Source: Mesaphorura yosii (lineage: Eukaryota > Arthropoda > Collembola > Poduromorpha > Tullbergiidae). Taken from it: a stretch of DNA of 64,000 bases. Shown one piece after another: positions 1 through 13,129 of the stretch. The notes beneath the pieces were generated by a model, which saw nothing but the letters and a program-made list of their open reading frames with translations, had not been told where the DNA came from and searched no databases. The DNA lies in the NCBI GenBank assembly GCA_009869945.1, contig WIXG01000183.1, positions 92,478 to 156,477 on the forward strand, read 5' to 3'. Each line of letters starts with the position of its first letter. Within the stretch, counting starts at the first letter, position 1. A program made the translations under genes and the position numbers.

Positions 1-3000
1 TGCAAAAAAGGTGTTGCATTGCATCACAGCAAATTAATTGCTTGCACTTGTTTGCTATGAAGCTGATGTATGGACTTGTGTAGTGCGCAGGCGAGAAAAT
101 TAGCTGATAAGTGTGAGGATTTAATCTGTAATCAGATACGGAGTCTCTCTCCTTCACCCAGCCAGCTAGTTTACACTTACAGAGTTTGCATTTTATTCAT
201 CGAAAACCCGTCCAGCAGGATCTGTTCTCTTATTTTGGCAATTTTGCCGATATTTGCTCATAATTTGTAATGCCGAGCTGGCTAACTCGTGAAGAAGTGA
301 CATTTTGGCAACCTTGCTCGCCGAGCCTTTCCTGCGTTCTACCATCAACAGTTTCGTTCAAGAAATATGTTCGATTCTCAATCATCTCTGGCGGTAATGA
401 TGATCGAACAGGCGGCTGAAAAGTGAAAGTGACACACACATGAACATCATACGCGATAAGGCGATAAGGACTGTGTGGTGCATTGTGTATTCAGTGCCCT
501 GTCTTGGCTTGTCTTGGCTTTATACTCAATTTGTCCTATCGAGTTTTTGTTTGGTGAAACAGTGAAGTAGTTAGCATCCAACGTGTTGTAATATTAATAC
601 AATAACAAGCCTCTGCATTCTTTGCTCTTGAGAAGATGAAGAATTGCCTCAGCCTCTGCCAAAACTCCACTTCAAGGTTAGCTTCCAATAAACGGTTCTT
701 GAAAATTCGCAGACGCGATGCAGAGGTTACGAAATTGCAATGTTAATCGCATGTAAAGATGAGATGTAATTTCTTTCTTGTGCAACGTACGCATCATTGG
801 ATCAGGCGCATTATTACTCAAACTCATGCAATCGTAATCCCTCGTCGCCATATCCTCGTGCATTGGGATTTACTTTTCATAATTTGCCAACAATGAATGC
901 AAATCCTCGTCGTAGCTAAATAAACAAAACATGCAACGCAGAGACTCATTTTAATAACACTAAATACGTGACATCATTTAACATACCTGTCAATACCGGA
1001 CGGTTGTTAATGCTTTCTGCAATTTTAAGACTATTACCGCCCTTGCGTATGTGTAATACAATGCCTTTTTATGAATGAAACTTTCGCCTTCATTTTATGA
1101 GTCAAGTTGATCGCTCACAGTTCAAACAACTCGCAATCTCAACTCGCCAGCACCAAAAAACTGAGACTCATCTCAAGCGTTTGTAAAACATGAGACTCAA
1201 ATTGCCAAAAAGGAATGAAATTGGAAATGAATGAACAAAGAAGTTGCATGTTGTATTCTTTCTCTGCACAATGAAATGCTTCTTCATGTCGAACACAATG
1301 CTTGCTATACGCTTGCTGCTTAAGGCAGAAGATTCATCGGATTGCTGATGCTGGGTATGCACATTTTCATGCATTGTAAGCGCCGGTCTCTCACTCCTCA
1401 ACCATTTATTTCAATTCCTTCTCCTCTCGCTCCTTTTCTTGCATTTTATCAATAAATTGTCTCGAATCATCTGCCACGGCGACTTAAATCGACTACCAGC
1501 AGTGCATGAATTATGCGCGTCTGCTGAGTTGACGAGACAGGAAAGGGAGACGATTTCTACAGTTGCATTCCGTTGCGTCAACGATTAATTCAGAGAAACG
1601 CTGAATGCAAACGCAAGGCCTTGAGAATGTGCACTGCATTGTTGCACTGGCAAGAAGAAGCACCTGAGCACCTGTGCGCGTCTCGTCGTGATTGTGTTTC
1701 ACCAATCATAAATTTCGAATATGCGCAACGCAAGCAAGGAGACAATAAATTCTTTTTATGCTTTATCCTCATGACATGACATACTTTCATGTAGAAGCGA
1801 TTGTTCCACGTGAGACTTGAAACCGTTCTCAAAATCATTTCGTATTAATAATAGTGCATTTGACGTACTAGTGTCCCATTACACGAGGCGAAATGTTTAT
1901 AATCTGTACAATGAACTCCTCACGTTGCAAATTACGACTTGTACGTGCGCATTATTCTCGAATATTATCCTCTTCTTGCAACGGGGCACAGCGCATAAGC
2001 AAGAAACAGGGTTCACGGTTTAAATTAACTGCTGCATGCAAAATGATACCGAACGGTCGTCTTCATCGTCTCCTGCAAAAGCAAAGGAATAAATCTCCAA
2101 TCCTGAGGATTAGCGCGTATTTATTTTGGCTAATGTTTACAAGAACAGGAACCCCGAACCTGCAGCGCACAATGCCATTGTTAACGGAATGAGAAAGAAT
2201 TATGCGCCCCGCTGTGTTGTTCTAATTCCAAATTATAATGCAGTTGCTGCACTTAAGTCGTATTCAAATGCCAGGATGCATTAGTCTCGAGTGTGTTTCG
2301 TGAAGATGCGTAGCGATACGTCGTAAACAAGATGATGCGAGATAAGCAGCGGAATTAACAGCAGCATTGTCAGCGCGCCGTGCAGAATAATGACTATTGT
2401 TGGATCAATTATTGAGTTTCACAATTTTTAATCTCTCAAGATGATAGTAAAAGTTATATGACTTGCTAAATCCAAAGACACAGAAATGTGCCAGTCGGCA
2501 AAGGCTCGAAGATGCACCGCATACAAAACCACACTGACATGCCGCATTCACAAATTCACATGCCTTTGAAGGAGGATGTTGATTAGTGGTTACGATTAAG
2601 ATTTGCATAACGAGTCAAACTCCTGTTCATGTTCATCTTAACAGCCGTTGCATTTTCATTTAAGGCGGGTGCGAATTACAAAAATAAACATGCCAAATGC
2701 TATAGCTCAATGCTACATACTGTAAATGCTCAACAAGTTGCTGTTGATTAGGCTTTCTTGATTAGCGAATAAGCGGTCATTCGCCAAAACAGAAGAACAC
2801 GTAACACCTTGTTTATTGTATTTGTATATGGAATTGAAGGAGGTTGAATACTTCATGTCCCTTTTGGCCAAATCAATCGTGGACTCTTGAGATCGTTTGA
2901 TTGCATATGAGAAAGCTCTCTTGAAACTGTTATTCTGCTATTGAGCCAGACAAAATTTGTACAAAAATTATTCGGGAGAATTCCTTCTCAAAAGTAGTTA

Positions 3001-6000
3001 ATATTTAAAACTAAAAATAATGAAAACGATCGAGTTACGACTCTTGTCGAAGGATTTCGAGAACGAAGGGATCGTCTGCTCTCACATTTATTTTTGGCTT
3101 GTTAGAATCATAGACTGCACTGCATTACTCATCGTCATCAAGTTCGGCTTCACCGAGGGGTTCAGAGAATCGAGAGGATGAGACACACATCTGAAATGTT
3201 TTGATGACGTAATTTTCATACCAAATCCGTTGCATTACGCGTACGAACGCGCGGGGTGATTCATCCTGAAGTAATCAAATACTGCCTCCCTGCTCGACCT
3301 TCACTTTCTGCGGCAACGTCAGCGGCTGATGCACAACGACTGCTGACTAGTCACGATACGCGTAAGGATTTAATCAAGGCTAAATCAAGACATTCAAGAT
3401 GATGGCAGATTGCATTGGGCGAAGGCTAGCACAGTACGGAAATTGAAGAATGCAAGGAAGCTGCTGCCTAGTTCCCGCTTACTTCTTTATGGAAAGGTGC
3501 GTTGAATGTGAAGCACGTTCCGTACTCACGCAATAAAACTTTATCGCCCATCACCATTCACAACCAACACATGGCAGCAATAATGGTCACACGTATTCTT
3601 AAATTGATTCCAAGTTTTCTTCAATTCTATTTGCCAGCTTCTTGTTTCTTTCCGGAAGCAGAAGTAGAAGTGGCAAATCTGTGCAAAATGCAGGCAAGAC
3701 CACGGACGAAATAAAATTTCATGCTTAAGGGGTTACTACTTGGCTTGGTGAATGATTGTGTTATTTTTGTTTTGACACTTTTATGTGACACGCATAAGCG
3801 AGTCGAGTAGAAAAGTCGAGCACATCCTTTCACCATTCTTTGGCTTATTTTTTCGCGTACAGAACAGAACGGTTGTCATATTTCTCAATCATCGCTGCTG
3901 ATGTTGTTTTTCCAGCTGGAGCAAATATCATGTTAGCATTTTGTCAGTGGGTTGTGCATGGAACCGTCAGAAAAACGGTGGAATGCCGGGAATGTGTTTG
4001 GCACGAGGCGGGTTATTAATTGTCACGTCACCCGGCACTCCAGCAAAGCAGTACGAAATATCTTTTTTGATCTTTCGAATTTCTGCTCCATTTCTAATAT
4101 TCTACCTCCTTACCTTCTTAAAGTGTATTGTCTTATTATTGGCCTTGAGAGAAATTCTTTTTACTTGAGAGTCAAAAGTTTATTGTTAGTATAATATTCG
4201 AGAAGTTCATATGCTGAAAATGCAACTCACATCGACAACATTAAACCCAATCTAAAACTTTACCACAAATCTTAGCTTTCACCACCTCGCCTCGTTTCGG
4301 CCGAGCACATGCGTGTTGCACGGGCTTTGCTAACCTCAAGAACAGAAGTACGTAAAACAATTTGAAAAATGCGAGCGCGTGAAGGATTTGCATGATTTAA
4401 CTACCGTGGCAAAAGTTTGAAGGCCTGCTCCAGATGCATGCGGGCATGCAAATTAAAAGTGGCGTGCCGTGGCACGGAAACCGAGGGGAATCATCTCATA
4501 CGTGTTATAAGATTATTATTCTTACCACTACGAGCCGCGTCGCGCCGCATCTCCTCCGAATTGCATTGCATTGCACCCTTCTCTTAATTTGAGGAGAAAG
4601 CGCGTTCCCGCGTTAGCGTCACCATTCCAATTGTGAGCCCTAAAGTGTCCTTCAGCCAGACACAGTCAGAATCATTGCGAGCCGCGAGTGCTTGCGTGAC
4701 GCGTGATTCAACATTCGTGCAGGTCGTTTATGTTGTGCCTTTAAATTATAGCAGCTCTTCTTCATTTTTATGGGCGATCTGCGCAAGAAATGATGAGGAA
4801 AATTCGCATGCTTTTATTCCATTTGCAGTACACAAACAAGACTAGAGTAGACTACTTTCTGGTGCATGATTTGGAGAGCGCGAGCAGCAGGCTCTCATAA
4901 CGGATTCCGAAAGTGTGCTGCTGCATCTCAAACTTTATGGTTTATGGATCACGAGAAGGGGAATTTGTTGGTGGCTCCACTTAGCATTAATATTACATTG
5001 TATTTATTAATTCGCGTCGTCGTTTGGACGGGTTCCATAATGCTGCTCGGGAATCTTTTCCAGCTTCTCTGGAATTAGTTTTTCAGCTAGAACACGCACA
5101 CGAAATTGGAAGCAATAAAATATTTCACCAATTAGTAAGCCGATTTCGCCGTGGCTCACTTGTACATTTAATCCCGCATCCGAGGAAGGGCACGAATGTC
5201 GCAAGTGGAAGAATGCCACGTCCTTCCACTAAATTGGCATTCCGCTTCAAAGGACGGCAATAGGCAAAAACGCAGGAATCTGCATGGCCCACAGCGTCGA
5301 CTATGCTTTCGGTCGGCTCGCACAGTTCTAATTTAGGAAATTGAGGTATGTATCACGCTCCTTCCACATGTGCGACCCTCCACAAGGCATGAAGGTCAGA
5401 TTATCTGCAGTATTTGCACTACAACTTGGGAAAAGTTGGGAATATAATAATTTTCCTGCTTTTCATCGTTATTGAACTGCACCATTTGATTGGAACTGCT
5501 GGATTGGATTTTATTATACTGATTGGATAAACTTTTCCTCTTCCAGCGAAGGCTGTCGCACAAAAGCATAAAAATAGCTCCATCATTTCGTCTCGATTCC
5601 AATTCCGAGAAGTGCAGACAGACGCAGAACCCAGGTATCAAAGTCGCCCAAAGTCGAAGAGCTCGGATTTGCATGCGAGATGACGATGATGACAAGTGGC
5701 GAATGCGAATGCCGAAGGAGAGTTGAGGGCTGGAATGAGCAGCTGTGATTCTCTGCACGAGCTTTATTAAGAGAGAGAGCATCCTGCCTGCAAATCTTAA
5801 CTTTGGCTGGCTGCTCGCAAATTTTTGTGTTTACACACGCCGAGAAACAAGAAGTCTATTGATTTTTCGTTCTGAACCAAGCTAAGACTTTCAGGCTGAG
5901 AAGATGAAGAGGGACGAAGGAAGTGCGAAGAGGAACTCTATAAAATACACGTGCCATTATTATTATTTCCTGCAGGCGGAGGCTTAAGCATGGAAAACCA

Positions 6001-9000
6001 TGGGTTTAAAAGTGCTGTCCTATTGTGCATGAACACGCGAATCGAATGCACAAAGACGAGCGGAAGCCTTGCAAAGCCAGCCCAATGAGAGCCTGGTCGT
6101 GGTATGAGTAATACCTTTCCTCATCATCGCGGAGACATTCTCTTTCCGCAAGCAGCTCCACTGCATCATTCTATTCATTCGCTTCACTCAGAGTGAAACT
6201 TCACTTTTATGTATTCAACCGAATCCTGGCTCTATTGGTACCCCATTTTTCAACTGTGAGATTTGCCATCAATGTGAATCCCAAAATTTAGCCGTAATTT
6301 GCCACAAAGTTTCTGATACCCCAAACTTGCGGCTGCGACTTTGTCCATAGTTTTACTGCGGCGGACTTCTGCGCGCGCGAAGTTTCACGGAAGCTTTTAG
6401 CAGCAAATTGAAAAGGCCTTGTTGAAAATTGGTTTTATAGAGCAGGCAGGCAGTCGGAGTTTTCACGTCGCTCGGAGGGCTGCAGGAAGATTAGATTTCC
6501 CTGGAAGTCATTATTTTTTAGAAAAACTCATCTATTTTACTACTAGGCCCTGCGGCTGTTTCATGCGGCTATTAACGATTTTACAGCACTAACTCAAATC
6601 GGATTGCAACTGAATTTGTTTACAAACGCGCATGGGAACAAATGTGTGGTTGGTCCACAAACATAAACTAAAAACATTAAATGGAACAACGAACAAGTGC
6701 CCTCGCTTTCGGTTTTCGTTTCGTGCTGAGGATGCTGGGCCAGCATTGCTGGAGCGAGTAAGACTCGACTTGGACGATTCGAGAAATTCAATGCAATGCA
6801 GTGCAAAGCAATGAGAAAGCGTAAAGATTATGAGTGATAATACTCAGCATGAGCACAAGCTCACAAGCACGAGTTCCGAGCCACCGTGTAACAAAGCGAA
6901 GCGAAAGCCCAGTGAAATTTCACCGTGAGTTGGAGGATGAGTAAGCGCTCGCTCTCCGTCATTTCCAACGATGGCTGTGCCTGTGCTCTTTCTCGATTGT
7001 CGCTTGGTTTTGCTTGGCTTTGACTTCGTTCAGCATTCAGAGTGCAAAGGAAACTTTCCTTCCCTTTTCCTGCTGTGGTTCTGAGCGGAGTACAACATGT
7101 GCTGTGTGTATTATTGAAAGACTCCAGAAACGATTCACAGCACGATTCTCTGCAAACTGGAAGCTATAACACTCGTTGCTACTTTATTGACTGGAGCTGA
7201 GTAGAGCGTTCTACAACTGTAATACTCTGCTTAGCGAGCTTTGTACAACTCCAACACGTAACACGTCTTTTCTCCTTCCAGAGAGCGTGCATTGTGCTTT
7301 CGCTTTTACTTCACTTTCCATATGCTCGCTCGCTCCCTCCCGCACAAGCATTTCATTTTACTGTGAAGGCTGTGATGCTAAATCTTACACACATAAATAG
7401 TTTGTCCCGAACCGAGTGCGAAGACATTCCAATTCCATCGCTATTTTTGTCAACAGAAACACACTCTTCGGTAGTTTGTCGCTGGAAGTTTACTGCGAAA
7501 GCCCACGAGCTGTTTGCTTCTTTAAACTTTAGTTTCCTCAATTTCGTCTTCATTTCGAGTCAGATTTTGTATTGTTAAGTTGCAAGTTTTATTTGTGTCC
7601 TCGCTTCCCGTGTGAGTATTTGCCGTGACGAAGACGAGTAAGCACTGAAAACCAAGCAAGTTTAAATCAAGTTTGAACACCGCACCATGCGTTTAGGTTT
7701 ACATATTTTGGCGAGCAATTATGTACGTTTCTGTTTGCACGCAGCGGGGCCACGAACAAAGGAAATTATCAGAAATTTTAGCAATTACGGGATACAAAGT
7801 ATTAGTATAGGCGAAATTTACAAATGAACATTTTGTATTCGAAGCAAGTCGCCAGTGTCCGTGTTTCGAAGAAGAACTGAACAGAGCAGTATTATTTCGC
7901 CACGAAAGTGAAAGCACAATACAAATATTCAAGGCGGACGACTAGTTCAGACACTTGACATAATTTTCACGGACGGGTTCAGGTAACCAATTATCTTTGC
8001 TCAATACATCCGAAACGTCGTAACATTTAAAGCCATCAAAATTTCCCATACTTTCGGCTGTTCACAAATGACTTTTGTGCCTGACGAAGGAGGTCTGTCG
8101 AAGTGCAGCAGTTGCAGCAGCGGAGGCTTGACTAATACAAGAGGGCTGTTCATTAATAAGCAAAATTTGTCTCTGCCATTCTTAATTAGAGCCACTCATG
8201 CGTACTTTATGAGAAAACTTTGCAATCGATACGATTTGAATGAAGCGCTGGCATTTGGCTTTGGTCTGGCACGGGTGCCTTGCTCTTTTAACCCGAAACG
8301 GGTCGGTCGTCATGCTACTTGGTTCTTGCTTTCTGCGTCCAACATCGATAACGAAATGTAGTTGTGCAAATTCGCCTACGGAATATGGAAGTCTGATCCT
8401 CAATTGCAAATCTCTTTTTGATTGATCACCCGTCCTGAATTCGAGATTCAAGTCATCCTTAAGGGTTTTTTCTCTGGTTTGGTTTAAGTTGATTGAGTTT
8501 GACTTTTCTGGAACATTGCTTTCAGCACGGGGATTAGCGACTAATTCACAACAGACAATTGGAACGGACATGGATGCATTATCCATGTCCTTGAATGAGT
8601 GAGGGGCTAGATTCGCAGTGGGGTCTTACTGTTGCGTTGCCCAACGTGATAAGAATTCATCATAGTGAAATGCCATTACGAGGTGGGCTCAGTGAGCGAG
8701 CAAAGCTTGGATGAATAGCTCTTGCTGGCTGCGACGGCGTGTTTCCATTTATTACCAACTGTCACGAATCTTACATCTTGCACATATGACTAATTCTTTC
8801 CGAAATTGCATTTGGCTTGGATTTGGTGTCGATTGTTGATGTTGGCGAGGCAGACACGGCACGGTGTCGAGTCGACCGTGTGCATTCCAAAAAGGAGAGC
8901 AGAGCAGGTAATCATCCTCATCCAAAAGGATCACAATCATGACCAAGGCATTGGCAGACTGGTTCGGAATCGCCTTAAACACCTTTCTCGCTACGCACAA

Positions 9001-9860
9001 TCTGTGAAGCGACGAAATGCGAAACCACGCGTGGCACGTGGAATTCGAGCAAGCCAGAGGCATTTGGCAAGGCAATGAGGCTGATAGCTTGATGAAATTC
9101 GAATTTAGTTTCGAGCTATTTCTACGCTGAAGACTTCACATTTTATCGACTTGGCTTACAGCTGCTGAGAGTGCACGATAATCGTTTGCCGTTGTCGTTA
9201 TTGATCATTAATTCATTGTGATTGGCCATCAACGACTATCGGACATGCCTGGTAAGACGGTATTAGAATCAGGAATGCTGAAACATTGCAGTAAAATCAA
9301 ATCAAACGCCTGTTCCCCCGCTCGCGCCGGTAGTAACATTTAATAGCGCACATTCTGGGTAGAAGACATGAGAGCACGATTTTTATCTTTATCGTAGCAT
9401 TGATTAGCAGCCAGGTCAATTACAGCCCACCAAAATTGATCGTTAATTGAGCAAGGAGTATTGATCATGTTTTCATGTTTGCCTGCGTGGGTTGGACTTG
9501 GTCTATAATTCGCAATAAACTAAGTTTATTTGCGGACGAAAATCTTCTATATGTTGTACCTGCGTTGGGCTCAGCGTAGATTTTCTCGATAAATGAAATA
9601 ATTCATTCGCTCGTAAATTTCGTGATGAAGCAATTTGTTTTCTGTGCTGCGCAATCCCAATAAACAAATCTGTACTCGCATTCGCAGGCGGAGTTTTTGT
9701 CATATAAGAATTTGTAAACTCATTTTATTGTACAACGTTTGTCTCCGTTCATCTCCTCTTCTTTTATGAAGCTCCAGGTTTAATGCTAGTGGCTTAGCTC
9801 TCAGCCCAGCTGATATAATTGGAGGATTAAGCTTGATCATCTCTAATTTGTCGATTTCAG
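1..9860. other. upstream region without a recognisable gene
   Basis: No open frame here resembles a known family on either strand, and no tRNA or rRNA signature was seen. The stretch most likely includes the 5' part of the SH2 adapter gene (promoter, untranslated exon, N-terminal exon and a large first intron), because that gene's first visible exon at 9861 begins at a splice acceptor. The only open frame with an ATG and fairly protein-like composition is on the minus strand at 8586-8182 (134 codons). It has no recognisable domain and no nearby AATAAA. Confidence 0.5.
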
Positions 9861-12101
9861 GCCGAGATTCCTGTCAGCGATGACTACGTCGAGCCTCTGG
9901 ATCAAGTAATTCCTTCTGGAGCGTCGCACCTACAAAGTGGGGCGACTTTGGGGTCGGAGCGACTTCATTGTTCTGGAGTGGGCATAGACGCCGAAGAGCC
10001 CTCATATCACGAGATTCCTGAGAGATACAATGCGCCGTACTATTACTCCGACACTCTGAAGACGTCCGCCGCCGAGGAGACGAAAGCAACTGCGACTACG
10101 ACTTCGACTGCGAGTACTGAAGCGGAGGAGAGTGCGAGTGCTTCAAAAACAGTAGGGAGTGATGGGCGCGAGGCGGATGACAAGAGCCAAGTACACCCAT
10201 CAATAACGTTTATTCTTTACAACCATCATGAGAGCTGTCCGCTGTCACACGTTTCACCTGTAAACACAAGTAGACTCAGGGAAAAGAGCCATTCCTGCCA
10301 TTGTTTCTTCTCCGCCGAAGAGGCACAGAGCGCCCTGTCGATGGCACGCAAGCGATATGAAACTGCGTTCCTCCCCACCGGCTGCCCACCCACCCGCTCC
10401 TCGCCTGACGTGGACTCGATGCTCCGTGGGATCGAGTCGAACGCTTTCACAGCTGCGACCCTGGACGACAGCGCTGGAGAAATGTACCTGGTGAGAAATA
10501 ATGTACTGGAAGATGATTACAAGGACGATCCGTTGCCACGGCCGACGCGTCGTGACATGAGCAATCCGTCTTCCAAGTATTCTGCCGTGTCCGGGGTCAC
10601 CATCATACATTGCCACTCGCACAGCAGCCACAACAGTCCAGTTCGGTCCAGAACGGAAGCGATTGGCTCGGCTACAGCCTCGTCGACGGCAAAAGTCGTT
10701 CCGCTCTCGGAGCCGCTGCCCCAGAAGAAGTACATCAGTTACTTGAGCACCGGGTCGTCGTCCACGCAGAGCACGAGCAGCACCGGCTGCAGCACGACGA
10801 TGTCTAGCTCTCCGTCTCAGACGAGCAGCCGAGCGGGCAGCGGCCGAGCCCCGAGCGGAGTCCGACTGTTTGAGCTCAGCCACAACAGAAACAACATGGC
10901 CGTCTTGCTAAAAGACAATTCCGTCAGTTCGCTCGAGTCGATCGACTCGCTGACGAGCGAAGACTTAAAGTGTTGCCAAAGTACTTCCAATTCCTGCCAA
11001 CACCGTCTCGGCCACCAGCTGAAGACAGCCAAGCTTCTTTCGCCCATCTCGGACAAAAGTCCCCTGGAACCGCAAATCCATTCTTCCACTTCAACTGTGT
11101 CAAACGCGGCTCAGAATACTGATGAGTACGAGCACTGTCGTCGTCCGCAACTGCAGCCGCCGTCCCTTCCTGGTAACAATGAGCTCGCCGCAAAACCGAC
11201 TTGGACTCCACGGAATTTGAAGTCTGCTGCCGAGCTCACGAACGTACCGTGGGAAATGCCAAAACTAAGGCGGAAATTAGCGCTGCTTGCGGACTCTGGA
11301 ATTTCCTTAGACTTCCCATCCACGCGATTCGAAACTGAAGACAATTCATATATCAATAATAAAGAGCTCAGGCTGAATGCGAACGTGACAGAGGAGAAGT
11401 CGGGGCCAGCGCACGAGTCGTGTGCTGTTCAGCCGCGTCCCAAACTTCCGAATAAGCCTGCACATAACCGAGCGAACTTGGACCTGAGTCTGAACAAGTC
11501 CACTGAATTCGAGCAGCAGCTCAGCTACCACGAGTGCGGGGCGGACGAGTACTACGAGCCACAGGAAGCGCGGTACGGACTGCCCATGCTGCCGACGACC
11601 GCTCCGCCGCCGCTGGAGCCGTGTGTGAGTGTGAGGCGCCGACCGGACAAAGCAAAGATGACACTCGACTTTGGAATTCCAAACGAAATCGATCCAATCA
11701 TTGAGCTCGACGCCCAGGAATGGTTTCATGGCGCCATCACGCGAGTGGAAGCGGAAAATATTCTGCGGGCGACGAAGGAGGGATCTTTCCTGGTTCGAAA
11801 CTGCGAGAGTTCGACTTACTGTCGCTATTCTCTCAGCATCAAGTAAGCAAATGCAAACAAATTCATTGCGTATTCGTGTGAATATATCTGAATTGACTCC
11901 GTTTCTATTTCGTTTTTCAGGAGTACTCGTGGCTTCATCCACATTCGAATCGAGCCGAATTCGTTGGGCACGTACTCTTTGGCGGAGCACGAATTTCCAA
12001 CCGTCTCTCATATGGTGCTTCATTTCATGTCTCACAGACTTCCAATCAAGGGGGCCGAGCACGTGAAACTCAAATATCCAGTCATAACTCAACTTCTTTA
12101 A
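9861..12101 (+). CDS. SH2 domain-containing adapter protein, SHB/SHD/SHE/SHF family (5' end missing)
   Basis: Exons 9861-11842 and 11921-12101 give 720 residues. SHB-family adapters link activated tyrosine kinases to downstream effectors in the cytoplasm. The SH2 domain starts at WFHG (residue 621), carries FLVR with the phosphate-binding Arg at 646, and continues after the intron to the family-typical ending LPIKGAEH...YPV close to the stop. Upstream are tyrosine motifs like those of SHB proteins: YVEP (9-12), YNAP (56-59), YYEP (564-567) and YGLP (572-575). A Ser/Thr-rich low-complexity stretch lies near 294-335, and a PWEMP motif follows later. The exon opens after an AG acceptor (9859-9860) with an in-frame TGA at 9834 and no ATG between, so the N-terminus lies in an upstream exon that I could not find. 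The TTG at 9948 is not a credible start. The protein is longer than the vertebrate relatives (about 340-510 residues). The family call is firm; the paralogue is not resolvable. Confidence 0.9.
11843..11920 (+). other. 78-bp intron inside the SH2 domain
   Basis: The donor GTAAGC follows two bases of a Lys codon, and the acceptor is CGTTTTTCAG. Removing the intron restores the Lys and joins the first half of the SH2 domain (to LSIK) to the second half (STRGFIHI...) without a break. An in-frame TAA at 11844 would truncate the domain if the intron were retained. Confidence 0.92.
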
Positions 12102-12478
12102 TGCTGAGCGGCTGAACGGCGGCGGTTTTCATGTTGTCCGAGAAATTAGCCCGCCACCGCCACGGAGTCACGCCATCAGCGTCGCGAGAGTATTTTTAAA
12201 CTGAAATGTTTAATTTGAATTGAAGAGATTGAACGCGTTTGCTAACCACTTTGCTATTAACTAAACAGCCATACCGCTGTTAATCTTATGATGACTTGAA
12301 TGACATGCACTTATCGAAGTGTGAATCTTGTAGGGATTTCTGATGTCGAATCTTCCGTTTATTTTCTTGTAAGCCAAGCATACGTTATGTCATCACAATC
12401 ATTCAATGTGTAGATGTCTAGAAATATTTTACTGTTGCAGACATTTGGTGTTATCATTATTGAACTCTGGGATGTGTA

Positions 12479-12484
12479 ATTAAA
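12479..12484 (+). terminator. candidate poly(A) signal of the SH2 adapter gene
   Basis: ATTAAA lies about 380 bp after the stop codon and is followed by a GT-rich stretch. It is the first good cleavage hexamer after the coding end that I noticed. The assignment is by position only. Confidence 0.4.
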
Positions 12485-13051
12485 AGTGTTAAAGAGTGAA
12501 CATATGCGTCTAAGTATAAGCACGAATTATTTTATCTGCACCGATCGTATCTAAATTCTCCTAAATCAAGAATCCAGAACAAACCCGCCGTTGCTGAGCA
12601 TTTGATAAGATGTTGCATGACTGACTGTCTTTCGTTTTGTCCGTCACGGATTCCAATAAATCGCGATTGCCGAACGGGGCTCATTTGATGCTCTCCGGCG
12701 TTCTTCCAAGTTGTTCCTATAAATAGTGCACAAAGCATGAAGTTTGAAACATCAATGATGAACCGTAGAAAGTTTATTTTCAACACGGCAGATGGAGACT
12801 TTCTCGACTTTCACGAATGGCTGCCATATGCCGAGTACAGGTTTGAGAGACAAAGAAAAAGAAAACGGTTGGGATTTGTATTGTCAGATTTATATGAACT
12901 GTCCGATTCATTTCCGCAGCATTTTGTGCTCAACTTTTGCATATATTAATGGAACTGGGACAAAATGCAATGGTATGCAAATAAGCATTTTTAGATAAAA
13001 CACCAAACCGATTTATTAACTCAACCAAACATTTCATATGTGTTTTATATT

Positions 13052-13057
13052 TTTATT
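13052..13057 (-). terminator. candidate poly(A) signal of the Beat-like gene
   Basis: AATAAA on the minus strand lies about 73 bp after the stop codon. A second copy is at 13012-13017 (minus). Either would give a very short 3' untranslated region. Confidence 0.45.
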
Positions 13058-13129
13058 GTTCACAAGAAAACTATGTTTATAGCAAGTCATTTTCATCCCG
13101 CTCGAGTTCTCCATTGCAGCGCCGAGAAA

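Larger units (their letters stand above)
12102..13129. other. short convergent intergenic interval
   Basis: This interval lies between the stop codon of the plus-strand SH2 adapter and the stop codon of the minus-strand Beat-like gene, and should hold the 3' untranslated regions of both. A 70-codon ATG frame at 12737-12949 (plus) sits in the middle. It has no recognisable domain and is weakly protein-like (acidic-aromatic first half, basic RQRKRKR stretch). Nothing else stands out. Confidence 0.5.

Noticed and set aside
9948-9950. TTG as the start of the SH2 adapter
   Set aside because: The frame is open upstream to an AG acceptor at 9860 and that segment contains a family-like YVEP motif, so the true start is in an earlier exon.
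10254-10883. 209-codon minus-strand frame
   Set aside because: It lies entirely antisense to the SH2 adapter exon; the frame stays open because of that exon's codon composition. Arg/Ala-rich with no domain.
11346-12092. 248-codon minus-strand frame
   Set aside because: It is antisense to the SH2 domain exons and crosses their intron, and has no similarity to any family.
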